From: Streptomyces aurantiogriseus
Lineage (GTDB): Bacteria > Actinomycetota > Actinomycetes > Streptomycetales > Streptomycetaceae
Length of the DNA stretch: 64,000 nucleotides
Direction: 5' to 3'
Assembly (NCBI RefSeq): GCF_014649375.1
Contig: NZ_BMSX01000033.1
Coordinates: 23,602-87,601 of the forward strand
Of the stretch, positions 34,292 through 43,256 are shown piece by piece. Position 1 is the first letter of the stretch; each line of letters begins with the position of its first letter. Under the pieces are notes generated by a model. The model worked only from the letters and a program-made list of their open reading frames with translations. It was not told the origin of the DNA and searched no databases. Made by a program: the position numbers and the translations under genes.

Positions 34292-35704
34292 ATGACCGCC
34301 GCAGCCACCCGCAGCGAGCACGACCTGCTCGGCGACCGCGACGTCCCCGCCGAGGCGTACTGGGGCATACACACCCTGCGCGCCACGGAGAACTTCCCCA
34401 TCACCGGCACGCCGATCTCCGCCTACCCGTACCTGATCGAAGCCCTGGCCGCCGTGAAGGAGGCCGCCGCCCTCGCCAACGAGGAACTGGGCCTCCTGGA
34501 GCCGGGAAAGGCGGCCGCGATCGTCGAGGCCTGCCAGGAGATCCGCGCAGGCAAGCTGCACGACCAGTTCGTCGTCGACGTCATCCAGGGCGGCGCAGGC
34601 ACCTCGACCAACATGAACGCCAACGAGGTCGTGGCGAACCGCGCGCTGGAGCTGCTGGGTCACCTCAGGGGCCAGTACGAGTATCTGCACCCCAACGAGG
34701 ACGTCAACCTCGGCCAGTCGACCAACGACGTCTACCCGACCGCCGTGAAGATCGCGACGGTGTTCGCGGTGCACGGCCTGCTCAGGGCCATGTTCGTGCT
34801 CCAGGACGCCTTCGCCGCCAAGGCGGTCGAGTTCCGCGACGTGCTGAAGATGGGCCGCACCCAGCTGCAGGACGCCGTGCCGATGACGCTCGGTCAGGAG
34901 TTCTCGGCGTACGCGGTCATGCTGGACGAGGACCGCAGCCGTCTCGCCGAGGCCGTGGAGCTGATCCACGAGATCAACCTCGGTGCCACCGCGATCGGCA
35001 CCGGCCTCAACGCGCCCGCCGGCTACGCCGAGTCGGCCCGCCGCCACCTCGCCGGGATCACCGGGCTGCCGCTGGTGACCGCCGCCAACCTGGTCGAAGC
35101 CACCCAGGACTGCGGGGCGTTCGTCCAGATGTCCGGCGTGCTCAAGCGGATCGCGGTCAAGCTCTCCAAGAGCTGCAACGACCTGCGCCTGCTCTCCTCC
35201 GGTCCGCGCGCCGGGCTGGGCGAGATCAACCTGCCGCCCGTACAGGCCGGTTCGTCGATCATGCCGGGCAAGGTCAACCCGGTGATCCCCGAAGCCGTCA
35301 ACCAGGTCGCCTTCGAGGTGATCGGCAACGACGTCACCATCACCATGGCCGCCGAGGCCGGACAGCTCCAGCTCAACGCCTTCGAGCCGATCATCCTGCA
35401 CTCGCTGTCGGAGTCGATCAACCATCTGCGCGCCGCCTGCCTGACTCTCGCCGAGCGCTGCGTGGACGGCATCACTGCCAACACCGAGGCGCTGCGCGCG
35501 AGCGTGGAGAACTCCATCGGCCTGGTCACTGCTCTCAACCCGCACATCGGCTACACGGCGGCCACCGACATCGCCAAGGAGGCCCTCGTCACCGGCCGCG
35601 GCGTCGCCGAACTGGTCCTGGAACGACGCCTGTTGCCGGCCGAGATGCTCGCCGACCTGCTCCGCCCCGAGGTCGTGGCAGGTAGAGGCCAAGCCCTGGC
35701 CTGA
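34292..35704 (+). CDS. Aspartate ammonia-lyase-like enzyme
   Basis: 470-residue member of the fumarase/aspartase superfamily: the N-terminal YWGIHTLRATENFPITG, middle GGAGTSTNMNANEV and LGQSTNDVYPT, and the flexible catalytic loop GSSIMPGKVNPVIPE with its Ser (about residue 318-328). Length matches AspA. Aspartases convert aspartate to fumarate and ammonia; close relatives cleave other C-N bonds of succinyl-amines. As the last gene of an amine operon it either funnels aspartate into the TCA cycle or acts directly on an N-succinyl-type substrate. Start ATG 34292 has GAGAGAAGG 13 nt upstream. Confidence 0.88.
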   Translation: MTAAATRSEHDLLGDRDVPAEAYWGIHTLRATENFPITGTPISAYPYLIEALAAVKEAAALANEELGLLEPGKAAAIVEACQEIRAGKLHDQFVVDVIQGGAGTSTNMNANEVVANRALELLGHLRGQYEYLHPNEDVNLGQSTNDVYPTAVKIATVFAVHGLLRAMFVLQDAFAAKAVEFRDVLKMGRTQLQDAVPMTLGQEFSAYAVMLDEDRSRLAEAVELIHEINLGATAIGTGLNAPAGYAESARRHLAGITGLPLVTAANLVEATQDCGAFVQMSGVLKRIAVKLSKSCNDLRLLSSGPRAGLGEINLPPVQAGSSIMPGKVNPVIPEAVNQVAFEVIGNDVTITMAAEAGQLQLNAFEPIILHSLSESINHLRAACLTLAERCVDGITANTEALRASVENSIGLVTALNPHIGYTAATDIAKEALVTGRGVAELVLERRLLPAEMLADLLRPEVVAGRGQALA

Positions 35705-35931
35705 CATGCCCGGCGCACCGGCGTACCGACTCGGCGGGCAACGGACGCGCGCCGAGGCGGCTTCGTCGGGTCGGCCGTGCAGCTGGGTGGCGAAGGCGTC
35801 CCGACCGTTGACCGATCTGCGGCGTCACCGGGCCGGGCTCGATCCGATCGGGCTCATCGCCCGGTGCCGCAGCTAGGGCCCGTCGATGAATTAGTAGTGC
35901 GTGTCGTGTCAACTCGTGCCTGACGTCGCGT

Positions 35932-37472
35932 TCATGACGATCTGGCCAGTTCGGTGGGGTCGATGAGCCGGACTGGGAGCGGCTCGCTGTGGTCGCCGTG
36001 CCGTTGGAGCAGGGGGCGGGTCTGCTGGATGAGGGTGCGCATCTGGTTCTCGCCGATATGGAAGAGGTGGGCGAGAAGCGAGGCGGGCAGGCCGCGCTGG
36101 TCCAGGACGGCGGCCCAGATGATGTTCTCGACAGCCGGTTTCCGGTGCCGGGGCCGTTGTTCCGGCGGCATCGCGTCGATCATGTCGCGGAGCTCGGCGA
36201 CGAGGCGGTCCAGGGCCTGGCGGGTGATGCCGGTGAGGGCGGGGTGGGTGGTCAGGGCCGTGTCGAAGGTGTGGGCCGTGCGGGGGTGAGCGCGGCGGCC
36301 GGGCGGCTGCAGCGGCACCGGCGGGACGCCGGGCTGGGGCGGGATGGTGTAGTTCCACTCGCCGTGGAAGCCATCGGTGTTGATCTTCAGGGCGGCGGCG
36401 TGTTGTGCGTCGATCTCGATTCCCGTGGGGTATTTGGTCTCGTCCAGCCGCGAGGTCACGCGCAGTCCGGTCCGGGTGGTGGTGGAGGCGATCAGGTTCA
36501 GCGCGACGTCGAGGCTGGTCAGCGGGCGGGCACGCCAGTTCATGGAGATGAAGGAGAACAGCCGGTGCTCGACCCGGTTCCACTTCGATGTTCCCGGCGG
36601 CAGGTGGCACACGCTGATCTCCAGGCCGGTCTCGGTGGCCAGAACGGCGAGGTCGGCCTTCCAGGCTTTGGCGCGGGAGCTGTTGGAGCCGCCGTCGGCG
36701 GTGATCAGCAGACGCTTCACGTCGGGGTAGGCGGCGTGGCCTTCCTCGTTCCACCAGCGGCGCAGGGCGGCGACGGCGAACGCGGCGGTGTCGTGGTCGG
36801 TGCCGACCACGACGAAGCCGGCGTTGCGTCCCACGTCGTAGATGCCGTAGGGGATCGCGGTGCCGGTGGCCTGGGAGGGGAAGCCGTGGTCGAGGACCTT
36901 GAGTGGACTGCCCGGCGGGACCCACGCCCGTCCGGCCTGTGCGAACAGTCCGATCTGTTCCTTCTTCTTCGTGTCCACGCTGATCACCGGGTCGCCCGCG
37001 TCCAGAAACCGGCTCACCTGGGCGTTGAGGTGCCGGAACTGGGCGTCGCGGTCGGGATGCGCGCTGCCCGCCAGGACGCGGGCGTTTCCGCGCAGGCTGA
37101 ATCCGGCCTCCTTCAGCAGTGCGGCGACCGTGTCCCGTCCGACGTCGTGTCCCCGGGCGGCCAGCTCCCGCGCCAGGTTCCGCAGCGACTTCGTGGTCCA
37201 GGTCAGCGGCCCTATCGGGTCGCCCTGCGTGCTGTCGTCGACCAGGTCCAGCAGCGCGGTACGCAGTCCGGGGTCCTTGTCGGCCGCGGCCGGGCGGCCC
37301 CCGCCGGCGCGGCGCACCCGGCCCTCCGGTTCGGCACCCTGCTCGAGATCGGCCATGCCCCGGCTGACACAGCCCTTCGACACCCCGGCAGCTCGGACAC
37401 GGCGGCGATCCCACCGTGTCCGAGCTGCCGGGCCTCCGCGCCGTACCACAAGCGGCGCTGGCGCTCGTTCAA
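35932..37472 (-). pseudogene. ISAzo13-family transposase, frameshifted near N-terminus
   Basis: The minus strand encodes about 500 residues. The N-terminal LNERQRRLWYGAEARQLGHG lies in one frame (from about 37470), and after a shift near 37390 the rest follows: GVSKGCVSRGMADLE, ISVDTKKKEQIGLFAQ (first Asp), ITADGGSNSSRAKAW (second Asp) and HLPPGTSKWNRVEHRLFSFI (Glu region). The C-terminus is complete. About 15-20 residues seem missing before LNERQ. It lies between the aspartase-like gene and the tct operon; terminal repeats were not confidently found. Confidence 0.8.
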
Positions 37473-37787
37473 GTCAACACATAGATTCCCGACGGCCCCT
37501 ACAAGGGTTGATGTCTGATCAGGCGGGTGCGGCGCGGGCGAGGCCGGCCCGGGCAGCTCCAGCAGCGTCTTGCGGGTGATCCGGCACCGCGCCGAGGGTG
37601 AGCTGATCGCCCCTCATGCGGTGTGCCAGGACGGCGCGGTCGCTCCGGTCAGCCGACGCGGTATCACCGCGGTCATCGCCCAGTACACCCGCGACTCGGA
37701 GGTGCGGGGCTGGTGTTCGTAGTCGCGTGCCAGCGGCTCGCTGCCCACGGCCACCGGTGCCTACAGCAGCCTGGCCCGGTCCAGGGC
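37473..37787. other. 315-nt stretch with no supported gene
   Basis: Lies between the ISAzo13 transposase and the convergently read end of tctA. Minus-strand fragments such as RVYWAMTAVIPRRLTG look protein-like but match nothing I recognise. Probably transposon-associated debris. Confidence 0.3.
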
Positions 37788-39404
37788 TCAGCCCGGATGC
37801 TGTGGCTCCTCGCTGTGGCCGCCGGGTTCGGCCGCCGTACGGGGGTGGTCCGGGGTTCGCTCCGGGGTGGTCGTGGTGTCGGGGTGGGGGACGGTCGCGG
37901 GGGTGTCGGGAGGTCCGGGCTGCCGGAGCTTCTTGCGGAGGCTGAGGAGGGGTACGGCGACCGTGAAGACGACGACGAAGGCGAGCAGCGTGGCGGAGAC
38001 GGGGCGGCCCAGGAAGCCGGTCACGTCGCCGTCGAACATCCGCATCGAGCGCCGGAAGTCTGTCTCCAGCAGGTTGCCGAGCACGAAGGCGAGGACGAGC
38101 GGGCCGGGCGGCAAACCGACCTTCTTCATCAGGTAGCCGACGACGCCGAGCACGACCACGGCGAGCATGTCGAACATGCTGGAGCGGATCGTGTAGACGC
38201 CGATCATGGTGATGAGCACGGTCAGCGGCGCCAGGATGCTGGCCCGGACGCGCAGCACGCGGACGAACAGCCCGATCAGCGGCATGCTGAGGATGATCAG
38301 GAACAGGTTCCCGATGTACATGGAGTCGATGACGCCCCAGAACACCTCGGGATGTTCGTCGATCATCTGCGGGCCCGGGGTCACGCCCGCCAGCAGCAGG
38401 GCGCCGAACATGACGGCCATGGTCGCGTTGGCCGGGATGCCGAGGGTGAGCAGCGGGATGAACGAGGAGGTGGCGGCGGTGTTGTTGGCCGCCTCCGGGC
38501 CCGCGACCCCCTCGATCGCGCCCTTGCCGAACCGCTCGGGCGTCCTGGAGGAGCGCTTCTCGACCGTGTACGCGACCATCGAGGCCATCGTGGCGCCGCC
38601 GCCGGGAAGGATGCCGAGGAAGAAGCCCACCACTGTCCCCCGGGCGATCGCCCACCTGGACTGCAGGAACTCCGCCCGGCTGGGCCGGGCCCGGCCGACG
38701 CGGGGCTTCGGCGGGGCGCCCTGGCGAAGGCCTTCGAGGCTGTGCAGGATCTCGCCGATGCCGAACAGGCCCATGGCGAGGATGACGAAGTCGAGCCCGT
38801 CGGCGAGTTGGTCGCTGCCGAAGGTGTAGCGGGCGCTGCCCAGGAGCGGGTCGCGGCCCACGGTGGCGAGCAGCAGCCCGATGCTGCCCGCAAGGAGGCT
38901 GCGGCGCAGGGATCCGGTACTCAGGGTGGAGATCATCAGGATGCCGAGCAGCGCGAGCGCGGCGTACTCCGGCGGGCCGAAGGCCAGACCCCAGCCCGCC
39001 ACCAACGGGGCCGCCACGGTCAGTGCGACGATGCCTACGGTGCCGCCGATGAAGGAGGCGATCGCGGCGATGCCGAGCGCGGATCCGGCGCGGCCCGTGC
39101 GGGCCATCTCGTAGCCGTCGATGGCGGTCACCACCGTCGAGGCCTCTCCGGGCAGGCGGAGCAGCACCGAGGTGACCGTGCCGCCGTACTGGGCGCCGTA
39201 GAAGATGCCGGCGAGCAGGATGATCGCCGAGGCAGGTTCGAGGGTGTAGGTGACCGGCAGCAGGATGGCGATGGTGGCGGCCGGGCCGAGGCCGGGCAGC
39301 ACGCCGACCAGCATGCCGAGGGTCACCCCGATCAGGCAGTACAGCAGGTTCTGCGGCTCGAAGACCACGCCGAAGCCGTCCAGAGCGGGAGCGAGGAAGT
39401 CCAT
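37788..39404 (-). CDS. tctA: Tripartite tricarboxylate transporter, large membrane subunit TctA
   Basis: 538-residue polytopic membrane protein with about 11-12 hydrophobic segments and the TctA signatures GVLPGLGPAATIAILLPVTY, YGAQYGGTVTSVLL and FLGILPGGGATMASMVAY. It has a long Pro/Thr-rich cytoplasmic tail. It forms the sodium- or proton-coupled secondary carrier with TctB (39429) and the binding protein TctC (39870). Next to kdgD, the likely substrate is a sugar diacid such as glucarate or galactarate rather than citrate. Confidence 0.93.
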   Translation of the reverse strand: MDFLAPALDGFGVVFEPQNLLYCLIGVTLGMLVGVLPGLGPAATIAILLPVTYTLEPASAIILLAGIFYGAQYGGTVTSVLLRLPGEASTVVTAIDGYEMARTGRAGSALGIAAIASFIGGTVGIVALTVAAPLVAGWGLAFGPPEYAALALLGILMISTLSTGSLRRSLLAGSIGLLLATVGRDPLLGSARYTFGSDQLADGLDFVILAMGLFGIGEILHSLEGLRQGAPPKPRVGRARPSRAEFLQSRWAIARGTVVGFFLGILPGGGATMASMVAYTVEKRSSRTPERFGKGAIEGVAGPEAANNTAATSSFIPLLTLGIPANATMAVMFGALLLAGVTPGPQMIDEHPEVFWGVIDSMYIGNLFLIILSMPLIGLFVRVLRVRASILAPLTVLITMIGVYTIRSSMFDMLAVVVLGVVGYLMKKVGLPPGPLVLAFVLGNLLETDFRRSMRMFDGDVTGFLGRPVSATLLAFVVVFTVAVPLLSLRKKLRQPGPPDTPATVPHPDTTTTPERTPDHPRTAAEPGGHSEEPQHPG

Positions 39405-39428
39405 CGGGTTCTCACAGGTGTCGAGGGA

Positions 39429-39866
39429 TCAGAACGCGACGAGATGAGGCAGCGAGACGCCCAGCGCGACGATGAAGAGCAGATAGGACGCTGCACACGC
39501 GGCCAGCGCCACGGCCAGGCTGAGCCGCCAGCTGTCCCGGCCGAAGCCGCGCATCCACAGCACCAGCAGGAGCACCGTCATGACCTCGAAGCCCACCCGC
39601 TCGATGAGCAGGGTGTACGCGACCAGCGACAGAGCTCCCAGGGCCACCACGGCGGTTTGCCGGCTGAACGGTTCCTGCTCGGTGTCCGCGCCGGGATTGA
39701 GGAGCAGCGAGGCGGACAGCGTCACCATGGTGAGGCTCACGATCAGGGGCCACAGCCCGGGGCCGGGGTCGGCGGGCGATCCCAGTCCCATCGATACGGC
39801 CGCCAGGGCGGCGAGGGCGCCGATGCCGAGCGGCACCAGCGCCCCCAGTCGTGCCTGGGTCCTCAT
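39429..39866 (-). CDS. tctB: Tripartite tricarboxylate transporter, small membrane subunit TctB
   Basis: 145-residue protein with four hydrophobic segments, e.g. LVPLGIGALAALAAVSMGL and VMTVLLLVLWMRGF, ending SYLLFIVALGVSLPHLVAF. Size and topology match TctB. It is 3 nt from tctC and 24 nt from tctA, so the three are one transcript. Sequence conservation in this family is weak; identity rests on length, topology and position. Confidence 0.88.
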   Translation of the reverse strand: MRTQARLGALVPLGIGALAALAAVSMGLGSPADPGPGLWPLIVSLTMVTLSASLLLNPGADTEQEPFSRQTAVVALGALSLVAYTLLIERVGFEVMTVLLLVLWMRGFGRDSWRLSLAVALAACAASYLLFIVALGVSLPHLVAF

Positions 39867-39869
39867 GCC

Positions 39870-40889
39870 TCAGCCCTCGGTCTTCAGGTCCAGATCGAAC
39901 TTGTCGATGAGCTCGCCGTAGCGCTTCTTGGCGGTCTCGACCTGCTTGACGACGGCGTCCGGCGAGGCCTCCCAGCGGCCGATGTAGTTGTTCTCCAGGA
40001 ACTTGCCGTACTCCGGGTCTTGGAATGCCTTCTTCAGCGCCGCTCGCAGCTCGGAGACGACGTTGTCCGGCAGTCCTGCCGGGCCGGCGACCCAGCGGCG
40101 CTGGTCCACGACGACGTCGTGGCCGGACTCGACAGCGGTGGGCACGTCGGGCAGGAAGTCGATGCGCTCCTTGGCGAAGACCGCCAGTGGACGCAGCTTT
40201 TCGGACGTGAGATGGGGAGCGGCCTCGGCCACATGGACGGCGCCGACGTCCACCTGGCTGCCCAGCAGCGCGGTCACTGTGGGCGCGCCGCCGTCGAACG
40301 GGATGCCGCTGGCTTTGACGCCGGCGTTGCCGAAGAGGAGGGCCTGGGCCAGCTCACTGCCGGTGCCGGCGCCTGTGGTGCCGTACTTGACCGACTTCTT
40401 CGCGAGCAGGTCGTCGAGGGTCTCGATGTCCGACTGCGCCGGGACGACGAGGACGTAGTCCTCCACGGTCAGCCCGGAGATGACGTCCATGTCGGACATC
40501 TTGATCGGGTCATCGTCGACGACGGTGTGCGGGCCGATCGACATGAGCGACTGGAAGAGCATGACCAGGCTGTAGCCGTCGGGCTCGCGGCCCAGGATCT
40601 CCTTGCCGCCCACGGCGCCGTTGGCGCCGGGCTTGTTCTCCACCACAACGGACTGTCCCAGGGGGTCCTCCAACGCCTTGGCGGCGGCGCGCGATATCAG
40701 GTCGGTGCTGCCGCCCGGGTCGGAAGGCGCGGTCCACTCCACGGTCTTGGTGGGATAGTTCTCGGCGTCTTCGCCGCTGCCCCCGCCGCCCTGGACCCCT
40801 CCGCACGAGGTGAGGGTGAAAAGCGCAGCGGCGCAGACAGCCGCGCCGGCGAGGTGCCGGCCCTGGCGCAGTCGGGCCTGGAACATCAT
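39870..40889 (-). CDS. tctC: Tripartite tricarboxylate transporter substrate-binding lipoprotein TctC
   Basis: 339-residue exported binding protein of the TctC/Bug family. The signal sequence ends with the lipobox LTSC (Cys about 28) and a Gly-rich linker follows. The mature part has PTKTVEWTAPSDPGGSTDLISRA and VVENKPGANGAVGGKEI, the typical ligand-binding loops. AAGGAG lies 4 nt before ATG 40889 and 7 nt before a second ATG (40886), which may be the real start. It captures the organic acid for TctAB. Confidence 0.92.
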   Translation of the reverse strand: MMFQARLRQGRHLAGAAVCAAALFTLTSCGGVQGGGGSGEDAENYPTKTVEWTAPSDPGGSTDLISRAAAKALEDPLGQSVVVENKPGANGAVGGKEILGREPDGYSLVMLFQSLMSIGPHTVVDDDPIKMSDMDVISGLTVEDYVLVVPAQSDIETLDDLLAKKSVKYGTTGAGTGSELAQALLFGNAGVKASGIPFDGGAPTVTALLGSQVDVGAVHVAEAAPHLTSEKLRPLAVFAKERIDFLPDVPTAVESGHDVVVDQRRWVAGPAGLPDNVVSELRAALKKAFQDPEYGKFLENNYIGRWEASPDAVVKQVETAKKRYGELIDKFDLDLKTEG

Positions 40890-41087
40890 TGTTCTCCTTC
40901 ATGGGTGGGGTTCTGGCCGGCCGGGGTCACCACCGCGGGAGCGGTGGCTGCGTCCAGTCGGGGTGCTTGCGCCGCATGGCCGCGACGTCGTCGCAGTCGT
41001 GGCATTGCGGCGTCCGGTTGAACCGTTCGTGCAGGCGGGCTGGCACCAGGGCGTGGACGGCCGCGATCTCCTCGTCGGGGTGGTCGC

Positions 41088-41255
41088 GGCTGCCGTAGGT
41101 CTCACCGATACCGACGACGCCGTCGGAGGTCTCTGTCTGACGATGCTGCCGGGTGTGGACGGCTGATGCGCACCAAGGAAGTTGAACAGCGGCGGGTCAC
41201 TGATGAGGATGGGGGTGACGGTCACCGTGACGATGCGAGGCGCGCTGCTGAGCAC
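41088..41255 (-). pseudogene. gudD: Glucarate dehydratase N-terminal stub
   Basis: The minus strand reads RIVTVTVTPILISDPPLFNF then LGAHQPSTPGSIVR in one frame and, after a shift, TSDGVVGIGETYG: the N-terminal capping domain of enolase-superfamily glucarate dehydratases. It breaks off after about 55 residues where the barrel domain should begin. An unrelated frame (about 40927-41087, ending WTQPPLPRW) is joined on. Its place between tctC and kdgD is where an intact gudD would be expected. D-glucarate dehydration is therefore not encoded here. Confidence 0.65.
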
Positions 41256-41272
41256 GACGGTCCGTCACTTCC

Positions 41273-42226
41273 TCACCTGTCCGTTGCGAGCGCCAGGCCG
41301 GTGTGCAGGAGGGCCTCGAGTTGCCCCAGGTGGTCAGGGGCCGGTTCCATCAGGGGCGCGCGGACCGGGCCGACCGGGGCTCCGCGGAGCCGGGCCGCCG
41401 CCTTGACCAGGGACACCGCATAACCCGTGCCCTGGTCGCGCAGTTCGACGAGGGGCAGGTAGAACTCCCTCAGCAGGTGTTCCATTCTTGGGTGGTCTCC
41501 GGCCCGGTGCGCCGCGTAGAAGGCGCCCGCGATCTCGGGTGCGAAGGCGTGGACCGCCGAGGAGTAGGCGGGGATGCCGATGCTCGCGTACGCCCGTACC
41601 TGCATCTCGGCGGTGGCCACGCCGTTGAAGAACAGCCAGTCGCCGGGCGCCACCAGCCGCAGCCGCTGCATCTGATCGAGGTCGCCGTGCCCGTCCTTGA
41701 GGCCGACGACGCCGTCGACCGTGGCCAGTTCCCTGGCCGCGGCGGTGCTCAGCTTGACCTGCCCGCGCTGGTAGACGATCAGGGGAAGGGGCGAGCCGCC
41801 CGCCACCGCGCGGACATGGTCCACATATCCGCGCTGCGGGGCGGAGATGAGGTAGTGCGGCATGAGCAGCCCGGCGTCCGCGCCGGCCCCCTCTGCGAGC
41901 CGGGCGAACTGCAGCCCGAGCGACCAGCCGTACCCGACGCCGGCCACCACCGGCACCTGTCCCGCCACCACCTCGACGGCGGCGCGTACGACGGCGTGGT
42001 ACTCCTCGGCGGACAACGAGAAGAACTCACCGGTTCCGCAGGCGACGAAGACGGCACCCGGACCGGCGGCGAGCTGCGCAGCCAGGTGGGTGCGGAAGCC
42101 GTCGAGGTCGAGGCCGCCTTCGGCGTTGAAGGATGTCAGCGGGAAGGACAGGACACCCTGCGCCATCCCTTTGCGCAGCCGATCCGCCGTCTCGCGGTCG
42201 CGCTCGATATCCCGAGTCGTCTCCAT
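41273..42226 (-). CDS. kdgD: 5-dehydro-4-deoxyglucarate dehydratase
   Basis: 317-residue member of the DHDPS/NAL class I aldolase family. The N-terminal GVLSFPLTSFNAEGGLDLDG and FVACGTGEFFSLSAEEY are hallmark KdgD blocks; the Schiff-base Lys is in VVGLKDGHGDLDQ. KdgD converts 5-dehydro-4-deoxy-D-glucarate to 2-oxoglutarate semialdehyde with loss of CO2 and water. ATG 42226 is preceded by GGAGACAGGTGA; an in-frame extension to 42304 would run into the operator. It is divergent from an IclR gene and upstream of the gudD stub and tctCBA. Confidence 0.9.
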   Translation of the reverse strand: METTRDIERDRETADRLRKGMAQGVLSFPLTSFNAEGGLDLDGFRTHLAAQLAAGPGAVFVACGTGEFFSLSAEEYHAVVRAAVEVVAGQVPVVAGVGYGWSLGLQFARLAEGAGADAGLLMPHYLISAPQRGYVDHVRAVAGGSPLPLIVYQRGQVKLSTAAARELATVDGVVGLKDGHGDLDQMQRLRLVAPGDWLFFNGVATAEMQVRAYASIGIPAYSSAVHAFAPEIAGAFYAAHRAGDHPRMEHLLREFYLPLVELRDQGTGYAVSLVKAAARLRGAPVGPVRAPLMEPAPDHLGQLEALLHTGLALATDR

Positions 42227-42235
42227 GCGCGTCAC

Positions 42236-42255
42236 CTGTCTCCGTATGTAGACAG
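42236..42255. promoter_or_regulatory. Inverted repeat between kdgD and IclR gene
   Basis: CTGTCT (42236-42241) and AGACAG (42250-42255) are perfect arms with an 8-nt spacer, 10 nt from the kdgD start codon. Size and position suit an IclR operator controlling kdgD-tct. Confidence 0.45.
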
Positions 42256-42344
42256 TCGTCTCGTGATGGAGAGCATGGCTACATGGCTGATAACCGTCAA
42301 GCATCGGTGCAAGAATTCTTCGAGTGCGTTCGGAAGGGGTGGCG

Positions 42345-43136
42345 ATGAGTGAGCCTGAGGCGGTCAGTGGCGTACGGGGCGTGAAGTCGGCAGCCCGTAC
42401 GGTGGAGTTGCTCGAGCTCCTGGCCGCGCGGCAGAACCGGCCCGCCCGGCTGCGAGAACTCAGCGAGGCCCTCGGCGCCCCACGCAGCAGCGTCTACGCT
42501 CTGCTGCGGACCCTGACGGAGCACGGCTGGGTCCGCACCGATCCCTCCGGCACGCTCTACAGCGTCGGCATCCGCGCCCTCCTCGCGGGGACGACCTACC
42601 TGGACGCGGACCCTTATCTGCGCATCGTCCAGCCGCTGATCAACGACCTGAGCGCCAGGCTCGACGAGACCATCCACTACGGGCGACTGGACCGCACGGA
42701 CATCGTCTATCTGGCGACGCACGAATCCAGCCAGTACCTCCGCCCCTTCAGCCGGGTCGGCCGCCGGCTCCCGGCCTTCAGCACGGCACTGGGCAAGGCG
42801 CTGCTCGCCGAGCGGCTGGACACCGACCTGGCCGACCATGTTCCCGACACGCTGAAGCCCCTCACGCCGAACACCCACGCCGACCACGACGCTCTGATCA
42901 AGGACCTGCGGGCCACCGCCGAGCGCGGATACGCCATCGACAACCAGGAGAACTTCGTCGGCGTCGTCTGTTACGGATTCTCACTCCGGTTCACCACACC
43001 CCCGATCGACGCGATCAGCTGCTCGATCCCCATCGACCGACTCAACCCCGCGAGGACCGAGGAACTCATCGAGGCCATGCGGCTCACCCGGCTGTCGATC
43101 GAGCGGATGGCGCCGATCGACCACACGATGCCGTAG
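42345..43136 (+). CDS. IclR-family transcriptional regulator of the sugar-acid locus
   Basis: 263-residue IclR protein: N-terminal winged helix (VKSAARTVELLELLAARQNR, LSEALGAPRSSVYALLRTL) and effector domain with RPFSRVGRRLPAFSTALGKALLA and VCYGFSLRFTTPPIDAISCSIPI. ATG 42345 has AAGGGGTGG 3-11 nt upstream. It is divergent from kdgD, so it most likely controls kdgD and tctCBA in response to a glucarate-type inducer. It is not closely related to the IclR pair at 19-21 kb. Confidence 0.9.
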   Translation: MSEPEAVSGVRGVKSAARTVELLELLAARQNRPARLRELSEALGAPRSSVYALLRTLTEHGWVRTDPSGTLYSVGIRALLAGTTYLDADPYLRIVQPLINDLSARLDETIHYGRLDRTDIVYLATHESSQYLRPFSRVGRRLPAFSTALGKALLAERLDTDLADHVPDTLKPLTPNTHADHDALIKDLRATAERGYAIDNQENFVGVVCYGFSLRFTTPPIDAISCSIPIDRLNPARTEELIEAMRLTRLSIERMAPIDHTMP

Positions 43137-43256
43137 GCGTTCGCCCGACGGGACAGCCACGAGTCGCCCCGATCGACATCGCCGTCACCCCCAGCTCGAA
43201 AAGGGGCCGCTTCGATCCATCCGGACCGCCCGTGACCAGCAGGATCGTCCCTCTGG

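Noticed and set aside
21121..35704. Assignment of the large operon to ectoine/hydroxyectoine degradation
   Set aside because: DoeB/DoeD/DoeC-like proteins are present, but there is no ectoine hydrolase (DoeA/EutD, M24-peptidase-like), no EhuABCD-type importer and no AsnC-type regulator.
32075..35707. Very long minus-strand open frame (about 1200 codons) opposite the HAD, FAD oxidoreductase and aspartase-like genes
   Set aside because: Composition is Val/Gly/Leu/Asp-rich low-complexity typical of the antisense of GC3-rich genes, with no domain motifs; the plus-strand genes have clear catalytic motifs and ribosome binding sites.
35880..37500. Terminal inverted repeats of the ISAzo13 element
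   Set aside because: TGTCAACT- and TGTTGACTT-like sequences occur at the two ends, but the match is too short and gapped to call.
37623..41021. Plus-strand open frame of about 1130 codons opposite tctABC
   Set aside because: Gly/Arg/Gln/His-rich shadow of three genes with transmembrane and lipoprotein features on the minus strand; it spans three gene boundaries without any motif.
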